The position numbers were made by a program, and so were the translations under genes. Shown one piece after another: positions 17,020-25,358 of a stretch of DNA of 64,000 bases (positions within the stretch are counted from its first letter, which is position 1; each line of letters opens with the position of its first letter). This DNA comes from DRPN01 sp964599235 (GTDB taxonomy: Bacteria; Bacteroidota; Bacteroidia; Bacteroidales; VadinHA17): assembly GCA_964599235.1 (NCBI GenBank), contig CAZRDX010000031.1:139423-203422 (forward strand). The letters are read 5' to 3'. The notes under the pieces are model-generated. The model was not told where the DNA came from, ran no database searches, and was given only the letters and a program-made list of their open reading frames with translations.

Positions 17020-18240
17020 ATGGAATTCGTGAGACATGAGCTGAAGAACGGCATCCGGCTGGTGCATGTACCGCTGGCTTCGGAGGTGGCCTATTGTGGC
17101 GTGTTGTTCAACACCGGCTCGCGCGACGAGGCGGACGACGAAGAGGGGCTGGCCCACTTCATTGAACATGCCGTCTTCAAGGGCACGCAACGGCGACGTG
17201 CCTGGCACATCCTCAGCCGTATGGAGGACGTGGGAGGTGAGCTCAACGCCTACACCACCAAAGAGGAGACCTTCCTCTATGCCGCTTTCCTGAAAGATGA
17301 CTATGAAAGAGCCGCCGAACTGCTGGCCGACATCGCCTTCGGGTCGGTCTTCCCCGCGAAAGAGATAGAACGGGAAAAAGAGGTGGTGCTCGAAGAGATC
17401 AACTCCTACCTCGACAGTCCGGCCGAGCTCATCTACGACGAGTTCGAGAACATGATCTTTCCCGGCCAGCCGCTGGGACGTTTTATCCTGGGCAGGCCGG
17501 AACGTGTCCGGACGATCACCCGGGAGAAGGTGCTGCATTTCTACCGTCATCACTATTTCACCGACGAGGTGGTCTTCTGCTCGGCAGGATCCCTACCTGC
17601 CGGCCAGGTGGTGAAGATCTTCGAGAAATATTTCGGTGATGTCCCTGCCCGCCCGCGCGACCGTGCCCGGACCCCTTCGTCGCATTACGTACGGGCCGAA
17701 CAACGGCTGCGGAAGAAGACCTACCAGAGCCACTGCATCATCGGCAGCCGGGGTTACAGCCTCACCGACCGGAGACGCACAGGTCTCTATCTCCTGAACA
17801 ACATCCTGGGCGGCCAGGGGATGAACTCACGGCTCAACATCACGTTGCGGGAGAAGAGAGGCCTGGCCTATACCGTGGAATCCTCCTACAACCCTTACAT
17901 CGACACGGGTGTGTTCTCTGTCTATTTCGGCACCGACCGCAAGGACCTGCAGAAGAGCATCGACTTGGTGCTGAAGGAGATGAAGAAGCTGCGGGAACGT
18001 CGTCTGGGGCCGGTGCAGCTGAGCCGCGCCCGGCGCCAGCTGGCCGGCCAGCTTACCCGCTCCCTGGAAAACCCGGAGAACCTCCTGGCCTCGCTGGGAC
18101 GCCACGTGTTGCTGTACGGCCGCCCTTACGAACCAAGGGAGATGACCGAAGCCATCGAAAAGATCACCGCACAGGATCTCCTCGAGATCGCCAATGAGGT
18201 GCTGGACCCCGGTCTTCTTTCTTTCCTGATCTACGAATAG
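17020..18240 (+). CDS. M16-family zinc peptidase (processing peptidase/insulinase type)
   Basis: The 406-residue protein has the inverted zinc motif HFIEH (His46, Glu49, His50) and the third ligand near Glu126 in EREKEVVLEEINSY. The second half has the family's inactive repeat domain, including GGQGMNSRLNITLREKRGLAYTVESSY. Size fits the bacterial ~45 kDa type related to mitochondrial processing peptidase. No signal peptide is visible from the start MEFVRHELKNG. The O-methyltransferase gene starts one base after its stop, so the two form an operon. Confidence 0.92.
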   Translation: MEFVRHELKNGIRLVHVPLASEVAYCGVLFNTGSRDEADDEEGLAHFIEHAVFKGTQRRRAWHILSRMEDVGGELNAYTTKEETFLYAAFLKDDYERAAELLADIAFGSVFPAKEIEREKEVVLEEINSYLDSPAELIYDEFENMIFPGQPLGRFILGRPERVRTITREKVLHFYRHHYFTDEVVFCSAGSLPAGQVVKIFEKYFGDVPARPRDRARTPSSHYVRAEQRLRKKTYQSHCIIGSRGYSLTDRRRTGLYLLNNILGGQGMNSRLNITLREKRGLAYTVESSYNPYIDTGVFSVYFGTDRKDLQKSIDLVLKEMKKLRERRLGPVQLSRARRQLAGQLTRSLENPENLLASLGRHVLLYGRPYEPREMTEAIEKITAQDLLEIANEVLDPGLLSFLIYE

Positions 18241-18241
18241 G

Positions 18242-18883
18242 ATGATACGTCACGACCGACAGCTCGAAGCCTACATCGAACGGTTCAGCACCCCTCTCCC
18301 GGAGGTGCTGGAGGAGGTGGAGCGTCTGACCCATCTGCGGACACCTTACCCTTCGATGCTCTCCGGGCCCGTGCAGGGGCGTCTGTTGACGGCCTTCAGC
18401 CGGATGATCTCCCCCCGCCGCATCCTGGAGATAGGCACTTTCACCGGCTATTCCGCAATATGTCTGGCTGCCGGCCTGCACCCGGACGGCAGGCTCATCA
18501 CCCTCGAGACCAACGACGAACTGGAACAGCTCATCCGCGACATCTTCGACAAAGCCGGCATCACCGGCAACACCGAGCTGATCATCGGCGATGCCCTGAA
18601 GATACTCCCCAGCCTCGAGGGCCCCTTCGACTTGGTGTTCATCGATGCCGACAAACGGCAATACCCGGACTACTTCGACCTGGTGATCGACAAAGTAAGA
18701 CCCGGCGGATGGCTCATCGCCGACAATGTGCTGTGGGACGGGAAAGTCCTGAAAAAGGAAAGACAAATGGACGAGGAGACGCGCGCCATCCACCTCTTCA
18801 ACAGGAAGGTGACGCAGGACGACCGCCTGGAGAACTTCATCCTCCCGCTGCGTGACGGACTGATGATCATGCGGAAACGCTGA
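18242..18883 (+). CDS. SAM-dependent O-methyltransferase, caffeoyl-CoA OMT type
   Basis: The 213-residue cytoplasmic methyltransferase of family 3 has SAM motif I ILEIGTFTGYSAICLAAGL. The metal-binding acidic motif is FDLVFIDADKRQYPDYFDL, and LIADNVLWDG follows. Bacterial members methylate catechol-like hydroxyls or other small molecules; the substrate is unknown. It follows the M16 peptidase by one base. The arrangement suggests cotranscription but gives no clear joint role. Confidence 0.9.
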   Translation: MIRHDRQLEAYIERFSTPLPEVLEEVERLTHLRTPYPSMLSGPVQGRLLTAFSRMISPRRILEIGTFTGYSAICLAAGLHPDGRLITLETNDELEQLIRDIFDKAGITGNTELIIGDALKILPSLEGPFDLVFIDADKRQYPDYFDLVIDKVRPGGWLIADNVLWDGKVLKKERQMDEETRAIHLFNRKVTQDDRLENFILPLRDGLMIMRKR

Positions 18884-18966
18884 AACCCGCCAACCAATCC
18901 CCACGGGACAAAAAACGGGAAAGGACCGCTCCTTCCCCGCTCTGACCTCTCAGGCAAACGACAGGC

Positions 18967-19182
18967 TCACTCCTGGTTGAGCCCTTCCAGCTCGCCCGTG
19001 ATCTCCTTGATACGTATCGAATTGAGCTCTTTCGAAACGGTGGTCAGGTTCATCATGATCGTCTTGAACTCCGGATAATTGCTGTATTTCTGCTTCATCA
19101 CATACATGATCTTCAGCACGGAGTTCTGAAGGTTCTCGGAGGTCTCGAACTGTTTGAGATCTTTGAAATCTTCCTTTTCCAT
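18967..19182 (-). CDS. Small helical protein, unknown
   Basis: A 71-residue, charged, largely helical protein (MEKEDFKDLKQFETSENLQ...) with no signal peptide, cysteines or known motif. Codon use is ordinary for the window and the frame ends in GLNQE. An AT-rich stretch (19190-19240) lies before its start and may hold its promoter. It is probably real because the composition looks coding and no competing gene covers the region. No function can be offered. Confidence 0.55.
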   Translation of the reverse strand: MEKEDFKDLKQFETSENLQNSVLKIMYVMKQKYSNYPEFKTIMMNLTTVSKELNSIRIKEITGELEGLNQE

Positions 19183-19305
19183 CGGTCAATAATTTTTTTA
19201 AAATTACAAACTTTCTTCAATATTTTAAAATTGTGCCTTCCTCTATCCCGGAAGGATATCGGGATGTGGCACAGTATTTGAACTTTTCAGGACAAAAACG
19301 CATTC

Positions 19306-19884
19306 ATGGGAATCCTTTCCAAAAAGATCCTTTTGTTTTTGATCCTCCTCGTTCCGGGCGGTGCCGGGGTGGCCTCAGCAAATAATATGCCACAGGTCCG
19401 GACTGACACGGTCTACTACATCCCCGGGGTGATGAAGGAGACGGCCCGTCTGTACCGCGACCGGGAGAATGCCAGCTCGGTGCTGCTGTACATCCCTGCC
19501 GATTCAACAGTGATGATCCTCGACACCGCCGGCCGCTATTTCCTGGTGCACTACCACGATCTGGACGGTTATGTGCGGCAGGACAGGGTGAAGCAGTACG
19601 AGGAGATCGTCTGGGAGCTGACGGCCCCGCCGGAGGAAACCGCCCATGCCTCGGCGAACAGGCACGACCTGCTGATCGAGAAATACGGCAGGGAAACAGG
19701 AAGGAAGATCTATGAACATTACATCTGGAGAGGGATGTCGTCGGAGATGGTGCTCGACAGCTGGGGCAATCCCCGCGTGATCAATCATTATGAGCTGGCG
19801 AACGGTTTCCGGGAAGAATGGATCTATCCCCGCTATATCCTGCGCTTCACCAACGGCACACTCACCGGCTGGATCCGGCGGTGA
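19306..19884 (+). CDS. Exported protein with SH3-like and SmpA/BamE-like segments
   Basis: The 192-residue protein has a signal peptide (MGILSKKILLFLILLVPGGAGVASA). Residues about 35-95 look like a bacterial SH3 domain (YIPADSTVMILDTAGRYFLVHYHDLDGYV). The C-terminal part (GMSSEMVLDSWGNPRVIN... to FTNGTLTGW) resembles the SmpA/OmlA fold in BamE-like lipoproteins. There is no lipobox cysteine. A cell-envelope binding role is likely, but the partner is unknown. A hairpin with T-rich tail follows near 19922. Confidence 0.65.
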   Translation: MGILSKKILLFLILLVPGGAGVASANNMPQVRTDTVYYIPGVMKETARLYRDRENASSVLLYIPADSTVMILDTAGRYFLVHYHDLDGYVRQDRVKQYEEIVWELTAPPEETAHASANRHDLLIEKYGRETGRKIYEHYIWRGMSSEMVLDSWGNPRVINHYELANGFREEWIYPRYILRFTNGTLTGWIRR

Positions 19885-19921
19885 GGATCTTCCGGGAGAA
19901 GACCACCCTGAACACTGGAAG

Positions 19922-19958
19922 CACAAACTGACAAGTTGTGAGATTTTGTTTTATTTTT
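19922..19958 (+). terminator. Possible terminator after the SH3-like gene
   Basis: CACAAACT and AGTTGTG (19922-19940) can form a 7-bp stem with a bulged A, followed by a T-rich run. The same T-rich run contains a -7-like element, so the reading as a terminator is uncertain. Confidence 0.4.
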
Positions 19959-19959
19959 G
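19952..19959 (+). promoter_or_regulatory. -7 promoter element (TATTTTTG) for the tRNA-Leu leader
   Basis: An exact TAnnTTTG match. No other such box lies between here and tRNA-Leu at 20188, so tRNA-Leu may be made from this promoter with a leader of about 220 bases. A good -33 box is not seen. Confidence 0.45.
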
Positions 19960-19966
19960 CAGGCAC

Positions 19967-20152
19967 CCGGTGAACGGCAGGGAGAAAACGTTCCTTGAAC
20001 AAAAAGAGCAGCGTCTTCATTTGCCCGGATGGCAGGACCGAGCGTCAAGGGATGTCCCGGTGGGTCATCCCAGCGAGGGGCCAGGTTGCAGGGGGGACAA
20101 TTCCGCCATCCGGCGCAGAAAAGACATCACACAATAAAAAAACAAGTTTTTT
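19967..20152 (+). ncRNA. Candidate structured RNA or tRNA-Leu leader
   Basis: This gene-free stretch (19885-20187) holds strong RNA structure. CCGGATGGC at 20025-20033 pairs with GCCATCCGG at 20105-20113. The stem extends inward (GGA/TCC, with a bulged A) and outward (TGC/GCA, then 20013-20017 with 20121-20125). Inside is a near-perfect hairpin: 20049-20054 with 20066-20071, a T-T mismatch, then CCC/GGG with loop GGT. An A-run/T-run repeat ends it near 20135-20152. I do not recognise SRP RNA, tmRNA or RNase P RNA motifs; a 6S-like RNA cannot be ruled out. The two arms of the main stem are copies of the tRNA-Leu 5' end. Confidence 0.5.
20023..20117. repeat. Direct and inverted partial copies of the tRNA-Leu 5' end
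   Basis: The direct copy at 20023-20037 matches GCCCGGATGGC plus GGA of the tRNA, with one inserted A. The inverted copy at 20098-20118 is the reverse complement of 20184-20205, with one base deleted and one changed. It includes a perfect 16-base match (20098-20113 against 20190-20205). The similarity reaches past the tRNA 5' end into its upstream flank, so it is not only shared tRNA structure. Confidence 0.8.
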
Positions 20153-20187
20153 GAAAGAAAAGACATTTACTTAAAAACAATGCCTAC

Positions 20188-20272
20188 GCCCGGATGGCGG
20201 AATTGGTAGACGCGCTGGACTTAAAATCCAGTGGTCATTTTGACCGTGCGGGTTCAAGTCCCGCTCCGGGTA
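20188..20272 (+). tRNA. tRNA-Leu (TAA)
   Basis: An 85-base class II tRNA. Acceptor arms GCCCGGA and TCCGGGT pair (first pair G-T), discriminator A. The anticodon loop CTTAAAA gives TAA, a long variable arm follows (TGGTCATTTTGACC), and the T-arm is GGGTTCAAGTCCC. CCA is not encoded. tRNA-Gly follows 64 bases later with its own promoter-like box. Confidence 0.96.
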
Positions 20273-20315
20273 CAAAAAAGCAGGATTTTTTCTTTTTTGA
20301 TTTGAAGAAAAAGGT

Positions 20316-20323
20316 TATTTTTG
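20316..20323 (+). promoter_or_regulatory. -7 promoter element (TATTTTTG) for tRNA-Gly
   Basis: Exact TAnnTTTG match 13 bases before tRNA-Gly. TTTG at 20296-20299 could be the -33 box, with 16 bases between. Confidence 0.6.
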
Positions 20324-20336
20324 CACCACGATTGAG

Positions 20337-20409
<73 letters not shown>

Positions 20410-20412
20410 CAG

Positions 20413-20438
20413 AGGCCGCAAAGGATGCGGCCTTTTTT
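20413..20438 (+). terminator. Rho-independent terminator of tRNA-Gly
   Basis: Stem AGGCCGCA/TGCGGCCT (20413-20420 with 20426-20433) and a T-run, just after tRNA-Gly. Confidence 0.88.
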
Positions 20439-20455
20439 GTTTCTTCCTGCTCAGC

Positions 20456-23074
20456 TCACTGTTTCAGCAGTTTCTTGATCTCGTTCAGCTTGTTGAGTGC
20501 CTCGACGGGGGTGAGGTTGTTGATGTCGAGGTCGAGCAGTTCGTCGCGTATCTGTTTGAGCACGGGGTCGTCGAGCTGGAAGATGCTCAGCTGGTAGCCT
20601 TCGCGGCTACCGGCGATCTCGCCCACGGGACGCGTAGGGCTTTGAGTCTCCCGTCCTTTCTCCAGCTCGCGCAGGATCTCTTCGGCCCGGCTGACCACGC
20701 TCTTCGGCATGCCCGCCATACGCGCCACATGGATGCCGAAACTGTGCTCGCTGCCTCCTCTCTTCAGTTTGCGCAGGAAGATGACCCGGTCGTTCATCTC
20801 TCGTATCGAGACGTTGTAGTTGCGGATACGTTCGAACGATTTCTCCATCTCGTTCAGCTCGTGGTAATGGGTGGCAAAGAGTGTCTTGGCCCGCGCAAAA
20901 GGATGCTCGTGGATGTATTCCACCATCGCCCACGCGATGGAGATGCCGTCGTAGGTGCTGGTGCCCCGGCCGATCTCGTCGAGCAACACCAGGCTGCGGG
21001 AGGAGAGGTTGTTGAGGATACTCGCCGCCTCCAGCATCTCCACCATGAAGGTCGACTCGCCGAGGGAGATGTTGTCGGACGCCCCCACACGGGTGAAGAT
21101 CTTGTCCACCAGTCCGATGCGTGCCGACGACGCCGGCACGAAGCTGCCCGTCTGTGCCAGCAGCACGATGAGAGCCGTCTGACGCAGCAGAGCCGACTTC
21201 CCCGACATGTTGGGACCCGTCAGGATGATGATCTGCTGCTTCTTGTTGTCGAGATAGAGATCGTTGGGCACATAGGTCTCATGGGCAGGCAGCTGCTTCT
21301 CGATGACGGGATGACGGCCGTCGCGTATGTCGATCATGTCCGACTCGTCGAGCTCGGGCTTGACATAGCCGTTCTCTTCGGCCACCACGGCAAAAGAATG
21401 CAGACAGTCGAGCTCGGCCAGCAGGGCGGCATCCCGCTGCAGAGGGACGATGAAAGGCTCCAGGCTGCTCACCAGCTCCCCGAAAAGACGGCTCTCCAGC
21501 TCCAGGATATGTTCTTCGGCGCCCAGGATCTTGTTCTCGTATTCCTTCAGCTCTTCGGTGATGTAACGTTCGGCACTGACGAGCGTCTGTTTGCGTATCC
21601 ACTCCGGCGGCACCTTGTCCTTGTGGGTATTGCGTACCTCGATGTAATATCCGAAGACATTGTTGAAGCCCACCTTCAGCGAGGGTATGCCGGTGCGCCG
21701 GCTCTCCCTCTCCTGCAGTTTCTCGAGGTAGTCCTTCCCGGAGTAGAGCATCTCGCGCAGCTCATCCAGTTCCTGCGACACCCCCTCGGCGATGACGCCG
21801 CCTTTGTTGACCTGCACGGGCGGGTCGGCGCTGAGCTCGCGGCGCAGACGTTCGAGGGCGGGCGTGCAGAGGTCGATCCCACCGGCCAGCTCCCGCAGAC
21901 GGTCATGGCCCGAGGTCTCACACATCTTCCTGATCTCGCCCAGGGCGACGAGCGCCGTTCTTATCTGTGCCATCTCGCGGGGATTGACCCGTCCCGTGGC
22001 CACCTTCGAGATGAGACGCTCCAGGTCGCCCACATGCTTCAGCTCGTCGGCCAGCTGCTCCCGGAAGGAGGCGTTGTCCTTCAGGAAAGCGACGATCTCC
22101 TGACGCCGCCGCAAGGGCTCCGTCTCCTTCAGCGGCAAGGCTATCCACCGCTTGAGCATACGCGCCCCCATAGGCGACACCGTCCTGTCGATGACGTCGA
22201 TGAGCGTCGCCCCTTTCTCGTACAACGGCTGGAAAAGCTCCAGGTTACGCACCGTGAAACGATCGAGCCAGACGTAATGATCCTCCTCGATGCGCGACAG
22301 CGTGGTGATGTGCCGCAGCTTGTCGTGCTGCGTCATGTCAAGGTACTGCAGCACCGCCCCCGCCGCCACCGTGCCAAAAGACATGCCCTGGATGCCGAAA
22401 CCCTTGAGCGAGACCGTATCGAAATGTTTGAGCAGACGCTCGGTGGCACTCTCCTCGGTGAAGATCCAGTCGTCCAGCTTGGTGAGGTAGTACTTGTCGC
22501 CGAATTTCTCCGTGAAGAAAGTTTTCTTGCTTCGTTCGACGAGGATCTCCCGCGGGCGGAAATTGTTCAGCAGCTTGTCGATATAGTCAAAGCCGCCTTC
22601 GGCGACGAGGAACTCGCCCGTGGAGATGTCGAGGAAGGCGATGCCGGCCGCACCCCGCTCATCAGGATGCACCGCCGCCAGGAAGTTGTTCTCCCGTTGC
22701 TCCAGCACATTGTCGTTGAGCGAGACACCCGGGGTGACCAGCTCGGTGATACCCCGCTTGACGATCTTCTTGGCCAGCTTGGGATCCTCGAGCTGCTCGC
22801 AGATAGCCACCCGCTGCCCCGCCCGCACCAGCTTGGGCAGGTAATTGTCGAGAGCATGATAGGGAAAGCCGGCCAGCTCGACATACGAGGCCGCACCGTT
22901 GGCACGGCGCGTGAGCGTGATGCCCAGAATCTCCGACGTGCGGATGGCATCCTCCCCGAAAGTCTCGTAAAAATCCCCCACCCGGAACAACAGGATCGCA
23001 TCCGGATGCTTGGCCTTCATCTGGTTGTACTGCTTCATCAGCGGCGTGACCGCCGTCTCACCCTTGCCTGCCAT
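20456..23074 (-). CDS. mutS: DNA mismatch repair protein MutS
   Basis: The 872-residue MutS recognises mismatches and uses ATP to recruit MutL. The N-terminal mismatch-binding motif is VGDFYETFGEDA (the GxFYE loop with the key Phe). The ATPase domain has Walker A TGPNMSGKSALLRQ, then DNISLGESTFMVEM and LVLLDEIGRGTSTYDG, and the helix-turn-helix THYHELNEMEKS. The start MAGKGETAVTPLMKQY at 23074 is chosen because a TAnnTTTG box at 23092 lies just before it and inside the longer frame to 23128. It is divergent from the saccharopine dehydrogenase-like gene. Confidence 0.97.
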   Translation of the reverse strand: MAGKGETAVTPLMKQYNQMKAKHPDAILLFRVGDFYETFGEDAIRTSEILGITLTRRANGAASYVELAGFPYHALDNYLPKLVRAGQRVAICEQLEDPKLAKKIVKRGITELVTPGVSLNDNVLEQRENNFLAAVHPDERGAAGIAFLDISTGEFLVAEGGFDYIDKLLNNFRPREILVERSKKTFFTEKFGDKYYLTKLDDWIFTEESATERLLKHFDTVSLKGFGIQGMSFGTVAAGAVLQYLDMTQHDKLRHITTLSRIEEDHYVWLDRFTVRNLELFQPLYEKGATLIDVIDRTVSPMGARMLKRWIALPLKETEPLRRRQEIVAFLKDNASFREQLADELKHVGDLERLISKVATGRVNPREMAQIRTALVALGEIRKMCETSGHDRLRELAGGIDLCTPALERLRRELSADPPVQVNKGGVIAEGVSQELDELREMLYSGKDYLEKLQERESRRTGIPSLKVGFNNVFGYYIEVRNTHKDKVPPEWIRKQTLVSAERYITEELKEYENKILGAEEHILELESRLFGELVSSLEPFIVPLQRDAALLAELDCLHSFAVVAEENGYVKPELDESDMIDIRDGRHPVIEKQLPAHETYVPNDLYLDNKKQQIIILTGPNMSGKSALLRQTALIVLLAQTGSFVPASSARIGLVDKIFTRVGASDNISLGESTFMVEMLEAASILNNLSSRSLVLLDEIGRGTSTYDGISIAWAMVEYIHEHPFARAKTLFATHYHELNEMEKSFERIRNYNVSIREMNDRVIFLRKLKRGGSEHSFGIHVARMAGMPKSVVSRAEEILRELEKGRETQSPTRPVGEIAGSREGYQLSIFQLDDPVLKQIRDELLDLDINNLTPVEALNKLNEIKKLLKQ

Positions 23075-23091
23075 CGCACACGTTTTGGTCT

Positions 23092-23099
23092 CAAATTTA
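23092..23099 (-). promoter_or_regulatory. -7 promoter element (TAAATTTG) for mutS
   Basis: Exact TAnnTTTG on the minus strand, 17 bases before the MutS ATG at 23074. It decides the start. Confidence 0.6.
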
Positions 23100-23209
23100 A
23101 CACCTTTCAACCGGCACAGGAAACCCACGGGCGGGATTTTATCCTCCTTTTACCAACATTTGCCTGCTCAAGAACATACGGCTCCGGCACGCGAGGGAAG
23201 ATGCAGGTT

Positions 23210-23239
23210 TTTGTCCTTGCTGCGGAAAGATTAAATTTG
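23210..23239 (+). promoter_or_regulatory. Bacteroidota-type promoter (-33 TTTG, -7 TAAATTTG)
   Basis: TTTG at 23210-23213 and TAAATTTG at 23232-23239 with 18 bases between, the most complete promoter in the window. The start codon at 23274 follows. Confidence 0.7.
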
Positions 23240-23273
23240 CTGTGTTCAAAGGGCACAAAGAGAGAGAGCATTT

Positions 23274-24629
23274 ATGGAGAAAAAGATCCTTGTCCTGGGG
23301 GCCGGCATGGTGGCACGGCCTTTGGTGAAGTATTTGCTTGACCGGGGTTACCGGCTGACGGTCACCTCGCCTTTCCGGGTGCGGGCCGCCGCGATGGTGG
23401 GCGATCATCCCCGCGGCACGGCGGTGCGGTGGAGCACCGACGATGCGGCGGCTCTCGGCCGCCTGGTGGCGGATCACGATCTGGTCGTCAGCATGTTGCC
23501 TTACATGTACCATCCCATGGTAGCCCGGGCCTGTCTGGTCCACCGCCGCAGTCTGGTGACCACCTCGTATGTGAGCCGGGAGATGGCCGCCATGGATGAG
23601 GAGGCTCGCCGGGCGGGCGTGCTCTTCCTCAACGAGACCGGCCTCGACCCCGGCATCGACCACATGAGCGCCATGCAGGTCATCGACCGTGTACGTGCTG
23701 GCGGCGGCCGGATCACCGCCTTCTACTCCCTCACCGGCGCCCTCCCCGCCCCCGAGGCTGCCGACAACCCCTTCCGATACAAGTTCACCTGGAGCCCCAA
23801 GGGCGTGCTCATGGCCGGCAACAACGACGCCCACTACCTCCTCGAGGGGCGGGAGGTGCACATCCCCGCCGCCACCCTCTTCCGGGAACGCTACCCCATC
23901 CCCTTCCCCGGCGTGGGCGACCTGGAAGCCTATCCCAACCGCAACTCCATCGAATACATCGACATCTACGGGCTGGAGAAGGTGCGCACCCTCTTCCGCG
24001 GCACGCTGCGCTATCCCGGCTGGTGCCACAACATGGACCTGATGAAAAGAGCCCGTCTGCTGTCGGACGAGCCGTTCGACCTGCAGGGCCGCAGTTATGC
24101 CGGCATGGTGAGGATGCTGCTGGACACGCCCGCCGGCGAGCCGGTACGCCCCGCGGCGGCCCGCACCCTCGGCATCCCCGAAGAGGACCCCTTCCTCGAT
24201 GCCATTGAATGGCTCGGCCTCTTCAGTGAAGAACCTGTCGGAAGAATAAAGGACTCCCCCTTCGAGGTGACCTCCGACCTGATGATCGAAAAGATGATGC
24301 TGGGCGAACAGGAGCGCGACATGATCGCGATGCAGCACTCTTTCCTGGCAGAGTACCCCGACGGCAGGAAGGAGGTGATCCATGCCCGCATGGTCGACTA
24401 TGGCACGCCGGCCACCGACACGGCCGTGGCGCGCACCGTCGCCCTCCCCGCCGCCATCGCCGCCGAGCTCATCGTCGAGGGCAGGATAGGCATCACCGGG
24501 GTGATGCGGCCCGTCAATAAAGAGATCTATGCCCCCGTGCTGGCCCGCCTGGCCGAGACGGGAATCACCGTCACCGAAGAGAAGGTGCCGGATGAGGAAG
24601 AGCTGCATGTCCTGGAAAGTAGGGCCTGA
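23274..24629 (+). CDS. Saccharopine dehydrogenase-family protein (C-terminal/LYS9 type)
   Basis: The 451-residue cytoplasmic oxidoreductase has an N-terminal Rossmann motif ILVLGAGMVARPLVKYLLDRGY. VTTSYVSREM and LNETGLDPGIDHMSAM are typical of saccharopine reductases that form saccharopine from glutamate and aminoadipate semialdehyde, or run the lysine-breakdown reverse. No bifunctional LKR part is present. The pathway here is not shown by neighbours. It converges on trmN6, with the two stop codons adjoining at 24629/24630. Confidence 0.88.
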   Translation: MEKKILVLGAGMVARPLVKYLLDRGYRLTVTSPFRVRAAAMVGDHPRGTAVRWSTDDAAALGRLVADHDLVVSMLPYMYHPMVARACLVHRRSLVTTSYVSREMAAMDEEARRAGVLFLNETGLDPGIDHMSAMQVIDRVRAGGGRITAFYSLTGALPAPEAADNPFRYKFTWSPKGVLMAGNNDAHYLLEGREVHIPAATLFRERYPIPFPGVGDLEAYPNRNSIEYIDIYGLEKVRTLFRGTLRYPGWCHNMDLMKRARLLSDEPFDLQGRSYAGMVRMLLDTPAGEPVRPAAARTLGIPEEDPFLDAIEWLGLFSEEPVGRIKDSPFEVTSDLMIEKMMLGEQERDMIAMQHSFLAEYPDGRKEVIHARMVDYGTPATDTAVARTVALPAAIAAELIVEGRIGITGVMRPVNKEIYAPVLARLAETGITVTEEKVPDEEELHVLESRA

Positions 24630-25352
24630 TCATCCGCCGGGCAGGTAAGCCCCGGTCAGTTCTTTCCACTGCCGCGACTCTTTCCCCTCCTCGCGCAACA
24701 CCAGCTCCTCGATATGCAGCGGCCGTTTCATGCGCGAGAGCTCAAGCACGACACGATGCATCTCCTTCTCAGGGGTGGGACGCACCCGCAACAGACGGTT
24801 GCAGTAGAGCCGCAGCGCGGCAGCGTCTGCTATCACAGGCTCCTCATAACGGGCCGGCAGGATCAGGCATAGACGCCCCTCCCCGCTCAGCAGCGAAACG
24901 CCGTGCTGCAACAGCTCTCCATGGGTGAGGGTTAACGCATGACGCACCTTCCCGCGGCCGCTATCCGCAGGCAGAGTGTCCCGCACGAAAAAGGGCGGGT
25001 TGCTCACGATCAGATCGAACCCGGTGTCCCCGGGCGCCGAGGCGGCAAACTCCTGTAAAGTCATACACATCTCACGGATGCGTTCGTGCCAGGGAGAGGC
25101 GAGGATGTTCTCCCGGAGGTCGAGGCAGGAGCCTTCGTCCGGCTCGAGGGCGGTGATGGCCGCTCCGCAGCGCCGCGCCAGGAGCAACGTCACGGCACCG
25201 CTGCCCGCCCCTATGTCGAGGATATGTGCCGCCCCCTGGCAATCCACCCACGCCCCCAGCAAGATGCTGTCGGTGGTCAGCGGCATAAGCGAACGGTCCT
25301 GGCGCAGGGAAAAATGCCTGAAGCGGAACACCTTCTCTTTCTCCCGGGCCAT
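24630..25352 (-). CDS. trmN6: tRNA1(Val) (adenine(37)-N6)-methyltransferase
   Basis: The 240-residue SAM methyltransferase modifies A37 of tRNA1-Val. It has MPLTTDSILLGAW at the N terminus, SAM motif ILDIGAGSGAVTLLLA and the catalytic NPPFF in LIVSNPPFFVRD, typical of amino-group methylation of adenine. Size fits YfiC/TrmN6. It is the last gene of the tatA-exchanger-lolD-trmN6 unit, six bases after lolD. The closely related ribosomal family is the main alternative. Confidence 0.88.
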   Translation of the reverse strand: MAREKEKVFRFRHFSLRQDRSLMPLTTDSILLGAWVDCQGAAHILDIGAGSGAVTLLLARRCGAAITALEPDEGSCLDLRENILASPWHERIREMCMTLQEFAASAPGDTGFDLIVSNPPFFVRDTLPADSGRGKVRHALTLTHGELLQHGVSLLSGEGRLCLILPARYEEPVIADAAALRLYCNRLLRVRPTPEKEMHRVVLELSRMKRPLHIEELVLREEGKESRQWKELTGAYLPGG

Positions 25353-25358
25353 CGTCGG

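Noticed and set aside
19967..20152. Assignment of the structured region as SRP RNA, tmRNA or RNase P RNA
   Set aside because: The conserved cores of these RNAs are not found; 6S RNA remains possible but cannot be shown by eye.
20642..23341. 899-codon frame antisense to mutS
   Set aside because: Shadow of mutS; composition is not protein-like and it runs through the mutS and 23274-gene promoters.
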